In this document: piece by piece, positions 1-4,867 of the stretch
Layout of the letters: every line of letters starts with the position of its first letter
Numbering within the stretch: position 1 is the stretch's first letter
NCBI GenBank assembly: GCA_016780605.1
Contig: JADHLS010000004.1
Location: 1 to 22,388, forward strand
DNA: 22,388 nt
From: Reyranella sp.
Lineage (GTDB): Bacteria > Pseudomonadota > Alphaproteobacteria > Reyranellales > Reyranellaceae
Direction of reading: 5' to 3'
The notes under the pieces: generated by a model
Told to the model about the DNA's origin: nothing
Database searches by the model: none
Seen by the model: only the letters and a program-made list of their open reading frames with translations
Position numbers and translations under genes: made by a program

Positions 1-55
1 GTTGGCGCGAAAAGGTCAAATTGCAAAGCCCTACGGCCAATGCCGGATTATGGCG

Positions 56-982
56 TCACAGCCATCGCGGATCGGCGGTGAAATCGATGGTGAGCCAGCG
101 ATGCGGGCCCTCGTCGCCGATCGCCTCGGCAATCTCGCGACGAATGGCGTCGACCGTTGCGACATTGTCGAGCCGCATGCCGGTCGGCACGGCGATATGG
201 ATCTCGATGAACTGCGCGCGCCCGACCTTGGCGACGTAGCTGGTATAGGTGCTGAACCCATAGTCGGCGATCACGCCGTCCATGACGCGACGGACATGGG
301 CGTCGAGATCGGGCGGCGTGATCAGCAGGATCTCCTGCAGCGCCTTGCGCACCGTTCGGATCGGCACGAACACCAGCACGAGCGTGAGCAGCGCCAGCAC
401 GACCGGATCGATGTAGGGCGTAAGGCGGCTCCAGGCCGTGCCGGCAAGCGACCAGGCGATGGCGAAGGCAACCAGCAGAGCCGAGGTGATGGCGGCCGAC
501 ATCAACCAGCTCTGCGCATCCAGCCGCACGAAGTCCGAGCCGATGCGCCGGTTGGCGCGGACTTCGTAGAAGAACATGCCGAAACAGACGACGCAGACGA
601 TCACGGCGTAGGCGATCGCCCAGTCGAAATCGAGCTGGCGACCGCCGGCGAGGAAACTGTCGACCGCGTTCAGGAAAGCATAGAAGCAGAGCAGCATCAG
701 CGTGCCGCCATTGAAGGCCAGCACCATGGGCTCGATGTGCCAGTAGCCGAACTGGAAGCGGCGGTTGACTCTCTCGCTGCCGACCAGGCGGGAGACGAAC
801 AGCGCCAGGCCCGACATGGCCGCGTCGATGGCGGCGAACACGCCGTCGAACATGATCGACAGCGAGCCCGACAGCAGGCCGAACACCACGCCGAACGCCG
901 AGACGATCACCGTCACGACGATCGACAGCCGAAGCATCCTCTGTTCTGCGGCGGCCTGGGGCATGGCTGCAGTGTACAGCAC
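56..982 (-). CDS. Cation diffusion facilitator (CDF) family metal exporter
   Basis: The 308-residue product is predicted to be an inner-membrane divalent-cation/proton antiporter. Hydrophobic segments lie at roughly residues 16-38, 41-64, 86-108, 122-138, 155-178 and 188-206. They are followed by a soluble C-terminal domain of about 100 residues ending in a ferredoxin-like region (FIEIHIAVP). The loop motif FGYWHIEP (78-85) corresponds to the FGxxxxEP signature of CDF proteins. Acidic residues in TM2 are D46 and D53, not the usual four-residue spacing, and TM5 carries D155 without a clear partner, so the substrate cannot be assigned. The start is probably GTG at 982, because GGAGG lies 6 nt upstream of it. 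The ATG at 964 has no comparable site. The gene follows the thioesterase gene on the same strand with a palindromic repeat between them. Family assignment is firm; metal specificity is unknown. Confidence 0.85.
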   Translation of the reverse strand: MLYTAAMPQAAAEQRMLRLSIVVTVIVSAFGVVFGLLSGSLSIMFDGVFAAIDAAMSGLALFVSRLVGSERVNRRFQFGYWHIEPMVLAFNGGTLMLLCFYAFLNAVDSFLAGGRQLDFDWAIAYAVIVCVVCFGMFFYEVRANRRIGSDFVRLDAQSWLMSAAITSALLVAFAIAWSLAGTAWSRLTPYIDPVVLALLTLVLVFVPIRTVRKALQEILLITPPDLDAHVRRVMDGVIADYGFSTYTSYVAKVGRAQFIEIHIAVPTGMRLDNVATVDAIRREIAEAIGDEGPHRWLTIDFTADPRWL

Positions 983-1033
983 CTCAAGCCTCCTCTCCCC
1001 CTAGCGGGCCCTAGCGGGGGAGAGGAGCTTGAG
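983..1033. repeat. Palindromic intergenic repeat between thioesterase and CDF genes
   Basis: The arms at 983-1001 and 1016-1033 are complementary over 18 base pairs with one bulged C. The loop contains parts of two tandem copies of CTAGCGGG. It lies between two minus-strand genes and could act as a transcription terminator for the thioesterase gene, although there is no T-run. It resembles the short dispersed palindromes (REP-like elements) of high-GC proteobacteria. That origin is inferred, since only one copy is in the window. One arm carries the GGAGG in front of the CDF start. Confidence 0.65.
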
Positions 1034-1048
1034 GGTCAAAGCGAAGCT

Positions 1049-1519
1049 CTAAATCGGAAAGATCAGGCAGGTCGTCGTGCCGTGAGCCAAGAGCTTGCCG
1101 GTGCCGTCGTAGAGCTTGCCTTCGGAGGTGGCGATGCGCGCGCCGACGTTGATCACCCGGCCCTCGGCCTTCACCGGACCGGTCTTGTCGGTCATGGCGC
1201 GCACGTAGTTCACCTTGATCTCGAGGGTGGTGAAGCCAAAGCCGGCCTTGAGCGTGGAGTGGATGCAGCAGCCCATCACCGAATCGAGCAGCGTGGCGGC
1301 AATGCCGCCATGCACCGTGCCCAGCGGATTGTAATGGTCGAACACCGGCGTGTACTGGAACGCCACGCGGCCGAGCTCCACTTCCGTCACCCGGAAGCCC
1401 AATGCCCGGGAGATCGGTGGCGCCGGGAATCGACCCTCCTGTATCCCCTTGAACAGGGCGAGGCCGTCCATGGTGCGTGCCTGCTCGATCGGCACGACGC
1501 CGTAACCCGCCTCGCTCAT
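1049..1519 (-). CDS. PaaI-like hotdog-fold acyl-CoA thioesterase
   Basis: The product is a small cytosolic hotdog-fold protein (4HBT/PaaI type), which would hydrolyse an acyl-CoA or phenylacyl-CoA thioester. The family signature is visible as VHGGIAATLLDSVMG (about residues 71-85 of the longer form), with the HGG turn and a conserved Asp at the start of the long helix. The C-terminal strand motif VGARIATSEGKLYD is also typical. The ATG at 1519 is preferred over the GTG at 1525, because GGAG lies 9 nt before the ATG but only 3 nt before the GTG. The gene is divergent from a MarR-family regulator with a palindrome between them, a layout typical of a regulator controlling its neighbour. The substrate cannot be read from sequence. 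Confidence 0.88.
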   Translation of the reverse strand: MSEAGYGVVPIEQARTMDGLALFKGIQEGRFPAPPISRALGFRVTEVELGRVAFQYTPVFDHYNPLGTVHGGIAATLLDSVMGCCIHSTLKAGFGFTTLEIKVNYVRAMTDKTGPVKAEGRVINVGARIATSEGKLYDGTGKLLAHGTTTCLIFPI

Positions 1520-1541
1520 CGTCACTCACTCCGCTAGTTTA

Positions 1542-1553
1542 GTGCATATACAC
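1542..1553. promoter_or_regulatory. Candidate operator of the MarR-family regulator
   Basis: GTGCATATACAC is a near-perfect inverted repeat: 10 of its 12 positions obey dyad symmetry. It lies between the divergent thioesterase and MarR genes, 22 nt from the thioesterase ATG and 44 nt from the MarR ATG. MarR proteins bind AT-rich palindromes of this sort as dimers. The site covers the candidate -10 of the thioesterase promoter, so binding would repress it and possibly the regulator gene too. Binding by this particular regulator is inference. Confidence 0.55.
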
Positions 1554-1574
1554 GTTTGAGCTTGGCCATCGCAA
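1545..1574 (-). promoter_or_regulatory. Candidate sigma-70 promoter of the thioesterase gene
   Basis: On the minus strand, TTGCGA (1569-1574) is followed after 18 nt by TATATG (1545-1550), each matching 4 of 6 consensus positions. The -10 lies inside the palindrome at 1542-1553. In a high-GC background such an AT-rich hexamer stands out, but the match is moderate. Confidence 0.35.
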
Positions 1575-1597
1575 GCGCCGGCATTAGTCTTGGGGCC

Positions 1598-2035
1598 ATG
1601 TCCGGCCAGCGCCTGTCGCCCCTCGACTGCACCTGCTTCCGCATCCGCGGTGCGGCGCGGCGTGTCACGCAGATCTACAGCAAGCATCTGGCGCCGACCG
1701 GGCTCAAGATTTCGCAATTCTCGCTGCTCGGCTTCATCAGCGCCGAAGGCCCGGTCTCGATCGGGCGACTGTCCGACCTTCTGGCCACCGACCGGACGAC
1801 GCTGACACGCAACCTCGGGCCACTGCTGAAGGACGGGCTGGTCGAGCGTGCCCAGTCCGGCGACAAGCGGCGCCACGAGCTGGTCGCGACTCCGGCCGGC
1901 CGCGCCCTGTTCAAGCGCGCGCTGCCGCTGTGGGCGGCGGCCGAGCAGGAGGTGCGCGACGCCATGGGCGTCAAGCTCACGGCCGACCTGCACGGCGCCA
2001 TCGAGCGCTCGATGGAGAAGCTCGCGGCGCTATAG
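1598..2035 (+). CDS. MarR-family winged-helix transcriptional regulator
   Basis: The 145-residue product has the MarR layout: an N-terminal dimerisation helix, then a winged helix with recognition-helix sequence LATDRTTLTRNLGPLLKDGLV and wing residues SGDKRRHELVATPAG, then C-terminal dimerisation helices. The ATG at 1598 is preferred over a TTG at 1556, because homologues as I recall them begin close to DCTCFRIRGAAR. The N-terminal CTCF motif places a cysteine near the position of the redox-active Cys of OhrR, so thiol sensing is possible but not shown. The gene is divergent from the thioesterase and convergent with tenA. Its stop overlaps the end of tenA within the palindrome CTATAG. Confidence 0.9.
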   Translation: MSGQRLSPLDCTCFRIRGAARRVTQIYSKHLAPTGLKISQFSLLGFISAEGPVSIGRLSDLLATDRTTLTRNLGPLLKDGLVERAQSGDKRRHELVATPAGRALFKRALPLWAAAEQEVRDAMGVKLTADLHGAIERSMEKLAAL

Positions 2036-2644
2036 AAGGTTGGCGTTGAAGAAGTTGTACTCCAACTCCATCGCGCGGCGATAGTTGGCGCGCACCGCCG
2101 GCGTGTCCCTGGCGTGATGGTCGAGCAGCGCTTCAAGCCGCACCGCCAACGCCTCGAAGCCGGGATCGGCGTAGGTCTTCACCCAGTCGGCATAGGCCGG
2201 CGCCACGGTCGCCCGGGCAAGCGACTGCCCGAGCCAGGCGTAGAGCCGCATGCAGGGCGTCATACCGGCGATGGTCTCGCCGAGCTTGCCGCGCCGCGCC
2301 GTGTCCAGCAGGAAGTCGACATAGGCCTTGGTCGCCAGGATGGGCGTCGTGCCATCGAGATCGATCTGCAGTCGCTCCGTGTAGCTCTTGTGCAGTTTGA
2401 GCTCCTCGACGACGCCCGCGATCAGCTCGGAAAAGCCGTAGAGGTCGTCGCGCGAGGTGCCGTTGGCAAGGCAGAAGGCATAGGCGCGCGCGAACGCGTC
2501 GAGGAAATAGGCGTCCTGCGCCACATAATGCCTGAAGCTTTCGGCCGGCAGGGTGCCGTCACCCAGCCCCTGTACGAAGCCGTGCGCGCGGATGCGCGCC
2601 GCCCAATCGGCATTGGCGTCCCACAGGATACGAGCGAGCGACAT
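2030..2644 (-). CDS. tenA: TenA family thiaminase II / aminopyrimidine aminohydrolase
   Basis: The 204-residue product has the TenA/THI-4 fold. Known members hydrolyse aminopyrimidine products of thiamine breakdown to salvage the HMP moiety for thiamine synthesis. The residues expected in the active site are present: D44 in VAQDAYFLDAF, the catalytic-type C131 in GMTPCMRLYAW with Y135, and E195 in the C-terminal ELEYNFF. Presence of the cysteine puts it in the TenA-C class. The start was set at 2644 (MSLARIL), because upstream codons fall in the adjoining repeat. No other thiamine genes are in the window, so a salvage role rests on the family alone. A thiamine-diphosphate enzyme lies 2.2 kb away but is in a separate unit. 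Confidence 0.92.
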   Translation of the reverse strand: MSLARILWDANADWAARIRAHGFVQGLGDGTLPAESFRHYVAQDAYFLDAFARAYAFCLANGTSRDDLYGFSELIAGVVEELKLHKSYTERLQIDLDGTTPILATKAYVDFLLDTARRGKLGETIAGMTPCMRLYAWLGQSLARATVAPAYADWVKTYADPGFEALAVRLEALLDHHARDTPAVRANYRRAMELEYNFFNANLL

Positions 2645-2657
2645 GGTCACATCATGC

Positions 2658-2720
2658 TCTTCCGGACCGCCGGCCTCTGGCCGGCTCAAGAGGCCGGCGG
2701 GACGCCGGCGGTCCGGAAGA
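2658..2720. repeat. Perfect 17-bp inverted repeat between tenA and metZ
   Basis: The arms 2658-2674 and 2704-2720 (starting TCTTCCGGACCG) are exact reverse complements separated by 29 nt. The spacer is itself self-complementary (CCTCT at 2674-2678 with AGAGG at 2689-2693) and rich in GGCCGGC. It begins 3 nt after the metZ stop and lies upstream of tenA on the same strand, so it could end metZ transcription. Its GC-rich, nested form is like dispersed REP-type palindromes. There is no T-tract. Confidence 0.75.
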
Positions 2721-2723
2721 ATA

Positions 2724-3932
2724 TCAGCCCAGCGCCTGGACCAGGTCGGCGATGATGTCCTCGGCGTCCTCGAGCCCGACCGAGATGCGGCACGTACCGT
2801 CGCCGATGCCGAGCTTGGCGCGCTCCTCGGCGCCGATGCGCATGTGCGTGGTGGTCGCGGGATGCGTCACCAGGCTCTTCGCGTCGCCGAGGTTATTGGA
2901 GATGTCGACCAGCTGCAGCCGGTTCAGCGTCTCGAAGGCGGCCCACTTGCCGGCCTTGAGGTCGAAGGTGACGACGCCGCCCGCGCCGGACATCTGCCTC
3001 ATGGCAAGCGCGTGCTGCGGATGGTCCTTGCGGCCGGGATAGAGCACGCGGCCGATCGCCGGGTGGGCGGCGAGCGCATCGGCCACGCGCGCGGCGTTGG
3101 CGCAGTGCCGCTCGATGCGCAGCCCCAGCGTCTCCATGCCCTTGACCAGCACCCAGGCATTGAACGGGCTGAGCGAGGGGCCGGTGTTGCGGATGATGGG
3201 CTGCAGCTTCTCGAGGATGAACTCGCGGCTGCCCAGCACGGCGCCGCCCAGCGTGCGGCCCTGGCCGTCGATGTACTTGGTGGCCGAGTGCACGACGATG
3301 TCGGCGCCCCATTCCAGCGGCCGCTGCAGGATCGGCGTGGCGAAGGCGTTGTCGAGCACGACCTTGGCGCCCGCCTTGTGCGCGAGCTCGCACACCGCCT
3401 TCACGTCGACGATGTCGAGCATGGGATTGGAGGGCGATTCGAACAGCACCGCCTGCGCGGGCTTCGACAGCGCCTTCTCCCACTGCTGAAGATCGCCGCC
3501 GTCGACGAACTCGCCGGTGATGCCGTACTTGGGCAGCAGGTCGGCCACGATGTAGTGGCAGGAGCCGAAGAGCTGACGCGCCGCCACGATGCGGTCGCCG
3601 GCCTTCAGCAAGGCCAGCAGGGTGAAGAACACCGCCGACATGCCGGTCGAGGTGGCGCGACAGGCCTCGGCACCTTCGAGGGCGGCGAGCCGATTCTCGA
3701 ACATGGAGACGGTGGGATTGCCGAAGCGCGAGTACTGGTAGTGCGTGCTATCGCCCTTGAAGGTGGCCTCGGCCTCCTCCGCGCTCGCGTAGGCGTAGCC
3801 CGACGTCAGGTAAAGCGCCTCCGACGTCTCGTCGAAGTTGCTGCGCAGCTGGCCAGCGCGTACCGCGCGCGTCTGCGGCCGCCAGGTCGACTGATCGGCC
3901 TTCGCCTTCTTCTTGGGAATCGCTCCGTCCAT
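2724..3932 (-). CDS. metZ: O-succinylhomoserine sulfhydrylase (PLP-dependent)
   Basis: The 402-residue cytosolic enzyme makes homocysteine from O-succinylhomoserine and sulfide, a step of methionine synthesis. It belongs to the Cys/Met metabolism PLP family: the PLP lysine is K219 in VVHSATKYIDGQG, the cofactor Asp lies in VVLDNAFATP (191-200), and YSRFGNPT (67-74) is the tetramer-partner motif. The opening THYQYSRFGNPT and the closing CRISVGLEDAEDIIADL are typical of MetZ. O-acetylhomoserine sulfhydrylase or cystathionine gamma-synthase are the alternatives. The 402-residue length and the SAM-II leader favour MetZ. The start is at 3932, preceded by GGAGAGAG. In-frame ATGs nearer 3983 lie just after the terminator and lack such a site. 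Control by the upstream SAM-II riboswitch is strongly indicated. Confidence 0.94.
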   Translation of the reverse strand: MDGAIPKKKAKADQSTWRPQTRAVRAGQLRSNFDETSEALYLTSGYAYASAEEAEATFKGDSTHYQYSRFGNPTVSMFENRLAALEGAEACRATSTGMSAVFFTLLALLKAGDRIVAARQLFGSCHYIVADLLPKYGITGEFVDGGDLQQWEKALSKPAQAVLFESPSNPMLDIVDVKAVCELAHKAGAKVVLDNAFATPILQRPLEWGADIVVHSATKYIDGQGRTLGGAVLGSREFILEKLQPIIRNTGPSLSPFNAWVLVKGMETLGLRIERHCANAARVADALAAHPAIGRVLYPGRKDHPQHALAMRQMSGAGGVVTFDLKAGKWAAFETLNRLQLVDISNNLGDAKSLVTHPATTTHMRIGAEERAKLGIGDGTCRISVGLEDAEDIIADLVQALG

Positions 3933-3983
3933 GGCCCTCTCTCCTCGATGCGCTTGTGCACCCTTCATCTGGCTGGAACGCAC

Positions 3984-4015
3984 AAACGAAAACCCCCGAC
4001 CGAACAGGACGGGGG
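3984..4015 (-). terminator. Intrinsic terminator in the metZ leader
   Basis: On the minus strand the stem CCCCCGTCC / GGTCGGGGG (4015-4007 with 4001-3993, one mismatch) closes a 5-nt loop. It is followed at once by TTTTCGTTT (3992-3984). It lies between the SAM-II aptamer and the metZ start codon, the position expected of a riboswitch expression platform acting by premature termination. Confidence 0.9.
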
Positions 4016-4028
4016 CTTGCGGGCCTCT

Positions 4029-4085
4029 CCGACCTTTTAGCGATGTTTAACGTGGTCGCAAGCCGGTCGGCTCAAATCTCCACGA
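4029..4085 (-). promoter_or_regulatory. SAM-II riboswitch aptamer upstream of metZ
   Basis: The transcribed strand matches the SAM-II architecture. P1 is CGTGG pairing with CCACG. The loop starts GATTTGAG and ends GGCTTGC. The joining segment after P1 reads GTTAAACATCGCTAAAAGG, the family's conserved A-rich strand. A pseudoknot is available between loop CCGACC (4070-4065) and tail GGTCGG (4034-4029). SAM-II aptamers are known from alphaproteobacteria before methionine-synthesis genes, where S-adenosylmethionine binding turns expression off. The same GGTCGG recurs in the terminator's 3' arm, suggesting how the switch works. The assignment is by consensus recall, not a covariance-model search. 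Confidence 0.92.
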
Positions 4086-4092
4086 TGGCGTT

Positions 4093-4121
4093 CGTATATA
4101 AGCGAAGGCGGTGCCGCGCAA
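4093..4121 (-). promoter_or_regulatory. Candidate promoter of the metZ riboswitch transcript
   Basis: On the minus strand TTGCGC (4116-4121) and TATACG (4093-4098) are 17 nt apart. Transcription would start a few bases before the SAM-II aptamer, which is where the RNA must begin. A TATATA overlapping the -10 gives an alternative 15-nt spacing. Confidence 0.5.
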
Positions 4122-4147
4122 GCGCGATCTTGCGGAGACAGTCCGGG

Positions 4148-4164
4148 TTAGCTAAGTTGGCTAA
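4148..4164 (+). promoter_or_regulatory. Candidate autoregulatory operator of the toxin-antitoxin operon
   Basis: TTAGC (4148-4152) and GCTAA (4160-4164) form an inverted repeat with a 7-nt spacer, just before the antitoxin ATG. TTAGCTAA (4148-4155) is itself a palindrome, and GCTAAG occurs twice as a direct repeat. A weak promoter (TTGCGG at 4130-4135, 17 nt, TAAGTT at 4153-4158) would overlap it. Phd/YefM antitoxins bind palindromes over their own promoter, so this is the likely site. Binding is inferred. Confidence 0.5.
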
Positions 4165-4165
4165 G

Positions 4166-4423
4166 ATGAAGTACGTCAACACCCACGAGGCGAAGACACA
4201 ACTGTCCAAGCTGATCGCCGCAGTGCGTGACGGCGAAGAGGTGGTCATCTGCCAAGCCGGCAAGCCCGTTGCGCGCTTGGCGCCCTATGAGCCGGCGCGG
4301 AAGAAGCCACGGCTCGGCGCAGGGAAGGACAAGGTGATTCTCCATCCAGGATGGGACTCGCCTGAAACCGACGCTGAGATCGAAGCGATGTTCGACGTGC
4401 TGAAGGAGCCTGACGACTCTTGA
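4166..4423 (+). CDS. Phd/YefM-family antitoxin
   Basis: The 85-residue product opens MKYVNTHEAKTQLSKLIAAV and continues DGEEVVICQAGKPVARLAPY, the standard Phd/YefM DNA-binding fold. The C-terminal part (about 45-85), acidic at its end, would wrap and neutralise the toxin encoded next. The ATG at 4166 is set by family alignment, as upstream in-frame codons read through the metZ control region. There is no strong ribosome-binding site. The gene overlaps the toxin start by 4 nt (TTGA), so the two are translationally coupled. The pair is visibly less GC-rich than its neighbours, in keeping with acquisition by transfer. Confidence 0.93.
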   Translation: MKYVNTHEAKTQLSKLIAAVRDGEEVVICQAGKPVARLAPYEPARKKPRLGAGKDKVILHPGWDSPETDAEIEAMFDVLKEPDDS

Positions 4424-4797
4424 AGTTGCTGCTCGATGCCAATGCTTTCATCTGGGCGTATGCGCGGCCGACAGAACTTTCTCCGGCTGCGCGGCGCGCA
4501 TTAAGCGACGTCGCCAACGATCGCTTCGTCAGCATCGCTTCGCTCTGGGAGATCGGCATCAAGATGTCGATCGGCAAGCTCAGCTTCGTGGAGAACCTCG
4601 CACAAGCCCTCGACGATATCGCGGCGGCTTCACTTCCGATTACACTGGAACACGTGGCGTGTGTACGAACGCTACCTTTCCATCATCGCGATCCATTCGA
4701 TCGAATGATGATCGCGCAGGCGATAGAGGAAGATCTGACGATCGTGACGCGCGACAGGCGCGTGAGCGCCTACGGCGTCCCGGTGCTTCCGGCTTAA
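4420..4797 (+). CDS. VapC-type PIN-domain ribonuclease toxin
   Basis: The 125-residue PIN-domain protein is the presumed RNase toxin of a type II module. The acidic Mg-binding residues are visible: D6 in LLLDANAFIWAY, E44 in SLWEIGIK, D91 and D94 in HHRDPFDRMMIAQA, and D112 near the C-terminus in VTRDRRV. The only start that keeps D6 is TTG at 4420, inside the TTGA overlap with the antitoxin stop. AAGGAG at 4403-4408 lies 11 nt upstream. The weak start codon would keep toxin below antitoxin levels. PIN toxins paired with Phd-type antitoxins are a known combination. RNA targets cannot be predicted. Confidence 0.93.
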   Translation: MKLLLDANAFIWAYARPTELSPAARRALSDVANDRFVSIASLWEIGIKMSIGKLSFVENLAQALDDIAAASLPITLEHVACVRTLPFHHRDPFDRMMIAQAIEEDLTIVTRDRRVSAYGVPVLPA

Positions 4798-4798
4798 T

Positions 4799-4863
4799 GT
4801 CACCCCGAGCGCAGCGAGGACCTTTCCTGTGGCCTCAAGGCCCCTCGCTGCGCTCGGGGTGAC
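4799..4863. repeat. Perfect 21-bp inverted repeat, likely bidirectional terminator
   Basis: Arms 4799-4819 (beginning GTCACCCCGAGCGCAGCG) and 4843-4863 are exact reverse complements. An inner stem (CCTT 4821-4824 with AAGG 4837-4840) extends the hairpin. It fills the gap between the convergent toxin gene and the thiamine-diphosphate enzyme gene. The sequence is of the kind found as many dispersed copies in alphaproteobacterial genomes. In position it would stop transcription from both sides, though it has no T-run. Confidence 0.8.
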
Positions 4864-4867
4864 TGCG

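Noticed and set aside
2..1537. A 511-codon plus-strand frame across the CDF and thioesterase genes
   Set aside because: Its product is low-complexity, rich in Arg, His, Asp and Glu, with no known fold. It is the antisense shadow of two well-recognised genes in high-GC DNA. Similar long frames opposite metZ, the ThDP enzyme, the CoA-transferase, the beta-CASP gene and copA are rejected for the same reason.
3956..4165. Upstream extension of the antitoxin frame
   Set aside because: It runs through the metZ terminator, riboswitch and promoter on the other strand. Family alignment starts at MKYVNTHEAK.
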